Shown: piece by piece, positions 14,606-19,593 of the stretch
Layout: each line of letters begins with the position of its first letter
How positions within the stretch are numbered: the stretch's first letter is position 1
Assembly (NCBI GenBank): GCA_902489955.1
Contig: CABUBY010000020.1
Span: 1 to 19,593 of the forward strand
Direction of reading: 5' to 3'
Length of the DNA: 19,593 bases
From: an uncultured Collinsella sp.
GTDB taxonomy: Bacteria; Actinomycetota; Coriobacteriia; Coriobacteriales; Coriobacteriaceae
Position numbers and translations under genes: made by a program
Notes under the pieces: model-generated
Told to the model about the DNA's origin: nothing
Seen by the model: only the letters and a program-made list of their open reading frames with translations
Databases searched by the model: none

Positions 14606-15346
14606 TCAGGCACCCCACCCCTGCGCAACATCCCAGGGCTGGAGTTCGTCGCCCAAGCGAACGATGCAGTCGTAGAGCACGGTATGACGCTCGGCGGGGT
14701 TGGCATCTCGATGAAAATGCCCGTAGTACCAGCGCCTGTAGTCCAAGCGGTCTTCCAGCTCATCGAAAAATGCCGTAAGCCGATCAACGGCAGGGCAATT
14801 CCAGCCGGGCCCCGGATAGAGCGTGGGCGAAAGCATGCGCGTGGAGCAGGTGTGGGTGATCACGTAGTCGACCTTCCAGCCCACGCCGTCGAGCTTTGTC
14901 CGTGCCTCCTCAAAGTTGCGCTCGTCCGGCAGTTCCTGCGGCCACCAGCTGGAATACGGAATGCGGTATTCCTTGTCCACACTCGTGGCGCCGCCCATGG
15001 TAAAGACCGTTGAGCCGTCGAGCTCAAAAACCTCGCCGCGCGTCAGGCGCCGCATGGGCGAGGTGTCCGACAGACGCTGCGTCAACCCACCATGCCACAG
15101 CTCCATGGGGCGCTCAGCCCAGTGGTCGAAACGTTCGTGGTTGCCGTCGACGAACAGCACGGTATAGGGGCGCGACTCCAGCCAAGCGATGTCGGCACAC
15201 TCCTCGGCAGAGAAATCCCACGGAAAGCCAAAGTCGCCGGCGACGATGAGATAGTCGTCGCTCGTCAGGCTATCCCCAAGGTCCCAATCGCGCAGCTTTT
15301 GCATGTCGAGGCCGCCGTGAATATCGCCCGTCACATAGACCGTCAT
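14606..15346 (-). CDS. calcineurin-like metallophosphoesterase A
   Basis: Predicted two-metal phosphoesterase, 246 aa, cytoplasmic, substrate unknown. The full set of ligand motifs is present: GDIHGG (7-12), GDFGFPW (37-43), DGNHE (67-71), THT (164-166) and GHFH (209-212). This fold includes protein phosphatases, nucleotide and cyclic-nucleotide phosphodiesterases. Its ATG overlaps the stop codon of the upstream phosphoesterase (ATGA), so translation is probably coupled. Its stop abuts the stop of gluQ on the other strand without a gap. Confidence 0.9.
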   Translation of the reverse strand: MTVYVTGDIHGGLDMQKLRDWDLGDSLTSDDYLIVAGDFGFPWDFSAEECADIAWLESRPYTVLFVDGNHERFDHWAERPMELWHGGLTQRLSDTSPMRRLTRGEVFELDGSTVFTMGGATSVDKEYRIPYSSWWPQELPDERNFEEARTKLDGVGWKVDYVITHTCSTRMLSPTLYPGPGWNCPAVDRLTAFFDELEDRLDYRRWYYGHFHRDANPAERHTVLYDCIVRLGDELQPWDVAQGWGA

Positions 15347-15981
15347 CGGATCACCACTTCCCTCTTATAGGTTTCGAGATCGCGCTCGATCTGCTCGTCG
15401 CCCGTGGCGTTGACCCACCACGGCCATTTAACGCACTGCACCAGCTCGTCTACCTGCGCAAACCATAACTTGAGCTCATCCAAACTTACCGGGGCGTAAC
15501 CGTTGGCGTCCACGCCCACGTCATAGCGCAGCAGCCCCTGCCGAAGGTTGAACTTGTTATACGCGCCGCCGCAGCTATGGATATGCCCGTGCAGATGCCA
15601 GCTGCCGTGCGACATGCCCTGCCAGTCGACCATGGGATAGTGGCTCAGCACGATTTTCTGGCGGTCGATCCTGAGCACGCAAATGGGCGGCTCGACGATA
15701 AAAGCATCCGCTACCGCAGGCTGCGTCCAGTCTTTGTCGTGGTTGCCGGGCAGTAGATGAATGCGCTTGCAGGCAATGCTTTTGCGCAGCTCGTAGGCCT
15801 CTTGGGCCGTCATCTTAAAGCTGAAATCACCCAAAATGTAAAGCTCGTCGTCCACAGCGACTTTGCCATTAATGCTCGCGACCATGGCGTCGTTCATCTG
15901 CGCAACAGTCGACCAAGGCCTGTCGGCGAGCCGCAGCATGTTCTCGTGTCCAAAGTGAGTATCGCTGGTAAACCAAATCAA
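15343..15981 (-). CDS. calcineurin-like metallophosphoesterase B
   Basis: Second predicted metallophosphoesterase, 212 aa, of the short YfcE/phage-like single-domain type. Motifs are SDTHFGHEN (6-14), GDFSF (51-55), PGNHDKDW (78-85), SHYP (113-116) and HGHIH (131-135), followed by DVGVDANGYAPVSLDEL, a tail shared by many proteins of this group. It starts with TTG at 15981, supported by AGGAGG directly upstream and by the family N-terminus MIWFTSDTHFGH. It overlaps phosphoesterase A by 4 nt and follows a small membrane-protein gene by 40 nt, probably as one operon. The two paralogues share motifs but little else, so they are unlikely to be a recent duplication. Confidence 0.92.
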   Translation of the reverse strand: MIWFTSDTHFGHENMLRLADRPWSTVAQMNDAMVASINGKVAVDDELYILGDFSFKMTAQEAYELRKSIACKRIHLLPGNHDKDWTQPAVADAFIVEPPICVLRIDRQKIVLSHYPMVDWQGMSHGSWHLHGHIHSCGGAYNKFNLRQGLLRYDVGVDANGYAPVSLDELKLWFAQVDELVQCVKWPWWVNATGDEQIERDLETYKREVVIR

Positions 15982-16021
15982 GGGGACCTCCTAACGCTGC
16001 GGGGCATCCGTCCCTTAGGGC

Positions 16022-16261
16022 TTACCCCTCGTTCTTCCATCCAAACGGGTCAAACACCCAAAAGATCAGATCGAGCACGCCGCCGGTCATCATGGCTCCG
16101 GCAAGGGCCATGCAAACATGCAGAGAGCTGGCGCTTCGAAGCACGTCGAACGGCCCCAGAACAGCCAATAGCGCGACCGTCGCGCCGGCCACGCACAGCG
16201 CGATGCACGGTCCTGCGTCCTTAACGCATTTCTTTGCGAGATGCTTGGTGTTGTCACTCAT
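16022..16261 (-). CDS. small two-helix membrane protein
   Basis: 79-aa protein of unknown family. A basic N-terminus (NTKHLAKKCVKD) precedes a hydrophobic stretch at about 17-37, then a short polar turn and a second hydrophobic segment at about 46-70, ending in a short tail FDPFGWKNEG. AAGGAG lies 10 nt before the ATG. It is 40 nt upstream of phosphoesterase B on the same strand and is probably the first gene of that operon. Whether it anchors the phosphoesterases or is unrelated cannot be judged. Confidence 0.7.
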   Translation of the reverse strand: MSDNTKHLAKKCVKDAGPCIALCVAGATVALLAVLGPFDVLRSASSLHVCMALAGAMMTGGVLDLIFWVFDPFGWKNEG

Positions 16262-16414
16262 CGATATCGAACTCCTTAGAGGGTCGTTGTTCAGGTACGT
16301 GCCACCGCGACAGAACAGGGCGACAGGTTAAGTGTCACATGGCGTGCGGACACGTTTTTAGGCCCACGCGTCTGCAGGGACCCATGTCCTTGCAGGACGC
16401 CCCAAAAGGAACGT

Positions 16415-16612
16415 CTAAACCACTGGTGGGCAACATGTTGGGCAGGGCGTCTTGCCTCTTTTGAGCGCAGCCACCAATGGCACGCTCGTTTTAATGACGC
16501 TTTGATTAAAGCTACTGCATCCCGTAGAACGGTGATAAACCTTGCCGTGCTTAGCGACGATTACCTTCGTTCTTGAGGTATCTACACTGCGGGGCTCGCT
16601 GGGCGCGGCCAC
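16415..16612 (-). pseudogene. short ORF with an HxxxC...CxxC zinc-knuckle-like domain, likely a gene fragment
   Basis: Sixty-five codons with only a GTG start and no sound ribosome site. Residues about 16-62 match the small cysteine motif found at the ends of ComEC-like, thermonuclease-like and other surface proteins: KVYHRSTGCSSF, a Val-rich middle, then ALKRGKTPCPTCCP. The pattern Tyr-His-x4-Cys ... Gly-x-x-Pro-Cys-x-x-Cys is intact, which is unlikely in a chance frame. Its 5' part overlaps the methylase remnant on the opposite strand, so it is most simply the tail of a lost gene. A genuine small protein is possible. The rest of the 16262-16572 interval holds only a 10-bp hairpin (16372-16395, one G-U pair). 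Confidence 0.45.
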
Positions 16613-17811
16613 CTCTTGACGAAACGGCCCCGTTTTCTGAGGCTTGCCTCTCGAATGTTCGGGATTTCCTTACGTCGAGAGCTCATCAACTGCAAACAGA
16701 TGTCAACGTGCCAAGCCCGCTTTCGGTCAGCGAATGGTATTACGTTTTTCTCGCAGCTTCCCTTGCATACGAACGCCCAGATTCCGTTGCGGTCGCACAA
16801 GTCTCCAACCGATTGCTCAACCTGGCGCGCGCCGCAGACGGGCGCCGCCTGCTCTGCCAGCTTGGACTATTGGCGGCGATCGTGTTGCTTCCCAATACAA
16901 TCGCCGCCAATAGCGATGCCTATGCCTTACTGTTTCTGAGCGACCGCAAACTCCACGAGCCGTATTTCCTCTTTGATGGACGGTCATTTGACAACAAGCC
17001 CATGACAAGCGAGCTCATGCAGCAGATCAAAGACTCGATTAGCCATGCTTACGCCGAGACATGCGATGTTGAGCATTGGCGTCTCGGCGATCAGGGTGCC
17101 GAAAAAATCTGGCCTTTGCTTCCCAATGCTAAAAGCGCCTCTTTTGCAGAGGAGTCCTTCGTTCGCTTTGGCACCAAAGCGAACATACGCCGCGGCATTC
17201 CGCGTAGCACGCTTTTAAAGATACCGCAGATGGATCTTGGCAGAACGGACCGGCGAATCGACTGCTACTGCCTATCGCTTAAACACTTAGTCGATGAAGC
17301 GATCATTGGTCTCGAAGATCTACCCGAGCGCGTATCCGACACGGATATTTACGATATGGGCGATACGGATCCGGATTATTTCTATCGCCTCAAACCACTG
17401 GACGAGTACGAAACCTGCATACCGATCTCACGCTTTGGACCACCATTTAAGCTAGCCCTCGTAGTGCCTGGAAGCACGAAACGCGATCCAGCGCCTCGGG
17501 AACCCCGGCTATACCCTAAGCTCATTGTCCCCTGCGATGTCATCTTCTGCGCATCCCTTGAAGATGAACTACTAGCACGGTTCTTCTTAGCCCACCTGTC
17601 ATCCGATGAAGGACAGAAGAGACTAATGGTCTCCTCGCACGGAGACTCACTTGCGCAGCTATCTCCCAAAGACCTATGAAGCATGACCGTACCCGTTCCC
17701 AGCCAAGCGGAACAGGAGCGCTACGCGCACGAGTACGAAGCAAAACAGCGCGCCTGCGAGGACACCCTTAAGCAGGCGGAACATTACGCCGCGAGCAAGG
17801 AAACGATGTAA
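16573..17811 (+). pseudogene. remnant of an N6-adenine DNA methylase/specificity-type protein, 5'-truncated with internal TGA
   Basis: The open frame 16573-17679 (368 codons, TTG first codon, no ribosome site) reads like the half of a type I-style methylase that follows the catalytic NPPF/Y motif. SVSEWYYVFLAASLAY and GLLAAIVLLPNTIAANSDAYALLFL (93-121) resemble the segment carrying the LP-n-f core of HsdM-like enzymes. The C-terminus (320-368) resembles a target-recognition domain: CDVIFCASLEDELLARFFLAHL, GQKRL, LSPKDL. A TGA at 17677-17679 interrupts it, but the same frame continues as SMTVPVPSQAEQERYAHEYEAK up to the TAA at 17809-17811, the expected continuation of such domains. No SAM-binding or NPPF motif is found upstream. 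It is therefore probably inactive. The upstream frame is closed by TAG at 16552. The family link is by motif pattern only. Confidence 0.6.
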
Positions 17812-18005
17812 GGCTGGGATCGGCAGGCTTTTCGTGGCACCTTGGGCTAAGATCACATCGCGCCACTCATCACCGGATGACAGCGCCTGCATTTCCTCCT
17901 TGGTCTCCCATTTCTTAGTTTGATACTCCGTTTGCCGCGGGCATTGTCCAGGCCAGTCACAAACCGGGCGCGTATGTGTAAGGCGTTCATAGGCACCAGG
18001 GTCTT

Positions 18006-18039
18006 GAGCTACCCGCCCTTGGGCGGGAGCCTGCAGCTC
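18006..18039 (-). terminator. hairpin after the Shedu gene
   Basis: CCCGCCC/GGGCGGG (18012-18018, 18021-18027) nested inside GAGCT/AGCTC, beginning 5 nt past the stop codon. There is no U-tract, so it is a weak terminator candidate. The rest of 17812-18005 holds no confident gene. Confidence 0.45.
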
Positions 18040-18043
18040 GTTA

Positions 18044-19348
18044 TTAGAAGGGAATGACCATGTCGGGTTCCCGGGTTCCCGAGGACGGGGAGGTCTCTTC
18101 GTTGCCTGTTCGGAGTACGGCAATGAGGTCCCGGATTCGCTGGAGCAACTCATCAAAAGTAACTACAGTCACATCGCAGAGGTTATTCCGATAATGCTCA
18201 AAGGTGGCTTTTTTGCCGGCGGTGTCGAGCTCGGAAATCTTCCCTATGACTACGACGCACTTTGGGGAGAGGGATTCAAAGTGCGAAGAGGAACGCCCGT
18301 TGATCATATAGTAGTCCTTCGTGAGCGTGTCCCGGTAGTTAAGCACCTGGTTCACTGCTCCGCTCATATGTGAGGTCAGGGAGTAGACGGCGTTCTCGGG
18401 CTCTTTTCCCCTGTATATCGTGCCGAGCAGATTCGTCCGCGGAGTCTTAATCTCGATGAGCGTGACGTTGCTGGTTAGCTCATTCTGGTAGAGGAAATCG
18501 CAGATATTGCCACCGGAATTATCAATCGCCTTGCCTCCGACATACGCCTTACCTTGGAGAAGCGTGCACGGGGCAGAGAATACCTGCGACAATATCCATT
18601 GATGGTTGGTAAATAATCTCTGCCAGTATTCCTCATTGCTGTTATCGAGGTTCTCGGCGATTTCCTTTTCTGCCTTTTCGAGCTGGGCGAGACTCAGACT
18701 GACCGTGAAGTCATCGAGATGCCCCTTTTCTAGCTCGGAGAATATCTCGCTCAGTTGCTCTCGAGTCGTCCCCTGGGTCATGAGCCGAATCATCTCTTTG
18801 ACGAGTTCGAAGTTATTGCCATCTGAAAGCAGCCTGGTTTCCGAGGGATTTTCGCGCATCATCTTGAGGAGCGAGGTTACAGAGCGGTCAAGGGGGACAT
18901 ACGTCGTGCTGCCCCCCTGAACCCCACCGGTCTCCCGATGAATTCGATAGCGAGCATCAAGCGCTTCGTATAGGCGGCGGGTCTCACCGGTATCTAAAGT
19001 GAGCTCGAGCCAATCGCCGTTGAAGCCTTTTCTTTGGAGCATGCCCCTTGAAACGGGGTCCAGCTCAGATTCGGTCGAGTCTGAGGGAAAGGAGGGATCA
19101 CCCTTCTTCTTTCGCTCGTAGACGAATTTTCCCTCGACACAATGAGAGGGGTCCTTCGGATTGTCGACATTGGTCGCGAGGAATCGGTACCTCACCCTGT
19201 CCGTTGTTTCTGTCAACTCAACGGGGTCGGATTTTGCCGTGTATCGAGAGGTCGAGACCATGTTGATGGCCCCATCAATAGCACTTGAAGGATTGGGATA
19301 GTGCGTGCCATCCCAATCAAGCGCGTCCCCGAAACTAATGTGCCCCAT
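18044..19348 (-). CDS. sduA: Shedu anti-phage nuclease (DUF4263, SduA-like)
   Basis: Predicted PD-(D/E)xK endonuclease of the Shedu defence family, 434 aa. The C-terminal nuclease domain (about 240-405) shows EEYWQRLFTNHQWILSQVF (239-257), then AYVGGKAIDNSGG, catalytic Asp284 in CDFLYQNE, Glu299-Ile-Lys301 in LIEIKTP, YRGKE, and Gln334 in GAVNQVLNYRD. It ends with CVVVIGKISEL and FEHYRNNL-VTVVTFDEL, all hallmarks of DUF4263. The first ~230 residues are the variable N-terminal region thought to sense the trigger; I recognise no known domain there. AAGGGAG 5 nt before the ATG supports the start. It overlaps the upstream gene by 14 nt. Base composition is visibly lower in GC than the housekeeping genes, consistent with transfer. 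Experimental Shedu systems work as a single gene, so this one may be complete. Confidence 0.9.
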   Translation of the reverse strand: MGHISFGDALDWDGTHYPNPSSAIDGAINMVSTSRYTAKSDPVELTETTDRVRYRFLATNVDNPKDPSHCVEGKFVYERKKKGDPSFPSDSTESELDPVSRGMLQRKGFNGDWLELTLDTGETRRLYEALDARYRIHRETGGVQGGSTTYVPLDRSVTSLLKMMRENPSETRLLSDGNNFELVKEMIRLMTQGTTREQLSEIFSELEKGHLDDFTVSLSLAQLEKAEKEIAENLDNSNEEYWQRLFTNHQWILSQVFSAPCTLLQGKAYVGGKAIDNSGGNICDFLYQNELTSNVTLIEIKTPRTNLLGTIYRGKEPENAVYSLTSHMSGAVNQVLNYRDTLTKDYYMINGRSSSHFESLSPKCVVVIGKISELDTAGKKATFEHYRNNLCDVTVVTFDELLQRIRDLIAVLRTGNEETSPSSGTREPDMVIPF

Positions 19349-19593
19349 CCAGGCTCCCTTCGCACATCCTCTGGATCAGCTCCTCGTCCGCCAGTCTTCC
19401 TGCCAGATAGCAGTCGAACACGTAGTCCGCGGGCAGAGCCCACATCTCCACCCCGTCCGAGAGGGGCGGCTCAGGCTTCCCGAAGACGCCTGGGAAGCGC
19501 ACCCTGCCCATGAGCCTCGCCTCGGCCTCGTGGGTCGGCACCAGGAAGACATTCGCCACGGAGGAGAACCCGTTGTCCCGGATGAAGCCCTCG
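19335..19593 (-). CDS. C-terminal part of an unrecognised protein upstream of Shedu (runs off the window)
   Basis: The frame is open to the window edge and ends at TAG 19335-19337, overlapping the first 14 nt of the Shedu gene. A GTG at 19559 could serve as a start, but in-frame coding continues beyond it (EGFIRDNGFSS just before), so the gene is probably longer. About 85 residues are visible, including SVANVFLVPTHEAEARLMG, GVEMWALPADYVFDCYLAG and a helical DEELIQRMCEGSLDGAH end. I recognise no family. The overlap suggests co-transcription and translational coupling with the Shedu nuclease. Confidence 0.6.
   Translation of the reverse strand, partial: EGFIRDNGFSSVANVFLVPTHEAEARLMGRVRFPGVFGKPEPPLSDGVEMWALPADYVFDCYLAGRLADEELIQRMCEGSLDGAH

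Noticed and set aside
16573..17679. Treating the plus-strand 368-codon frame as an intact gene
   Set aside because: It has only a TTG start without a ribosome site, lacks methylase catalytic motifs and is interrupted by TGA before the natural end of the domain.
1..19593. CRISPR array, tRNA or rRNA genes
   Set aside because: No regularly spaced repeat series, no T-loop/CCA-type tRNA pattern and no rRNA-like stretch was seen in the gaps between genes.

Overview
The window looks like a chromosomal segment of a high-GC Gram-positive actinobacterium. The best guess is the Coriobacteriia, most likely Collinsella. The basis is high GC with strong third-position GC bias, AGGAGG or GAAAGG-type ribosome sites, two TTG starts, a probable leaderless gene, and the mix of genes (PcrA with a Tudor-like tail, a BceS-type kinase, a DUF2207 protein with a glycine-rich tail, stand-alone GluQRS). 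The genus is inferred and not proven by a marker gene.

Layout. Positions 1-5015 hold pcrA (-), uppP (-) and a universal stress protein (+). Positions 5306-7030 hold a response regulator/histidine kinase operon of the BceRS type, with no ABC transporter beside it. Positions 7208-9770 hold an unrecognised protein gene and purH, both on the minus strand. Then come a GNAT acetyltransferase (+), a large DUF2207 membrane protein (-), leaderless gluQ (+), and a minus-strand cluster of two calcineurin-like phosphoesterases joined by an ATGA overlap behind a tiny two-helix membrane protein. From about 16.3 kb the region changes character. It contains a Zn-knuckle ORF fragment, a 5'-truncated adenine methylase/specificity-type remnant broken by an in-frame TGA, a gene-poor stretch, and an intact Shedu (DUF4263) nuclease that overlaps the end of an upstream gene running off the window. 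This part looks like a decayed or mobile defence locus.

The intergenic spaces are rich in structured DNA. Long interrupted palindromes of about 93-100 bp follow uppP, the stress protein and purH. There is a 67-bp palindrome near 3.1 kb, a roughly 228-bp MITE-like element with about 33-bp inverted ends near 10.8-11.0 kb, and degenerate copies of a GGGGACGTTCCT motif in two separate places. These repeats and the Shedu/methylase-remnant end are the parts most worth following up. The rest is housekeeping: DNA repair, cell-wall lipid recycling, purine synthesis, tRNA modification and signalling.
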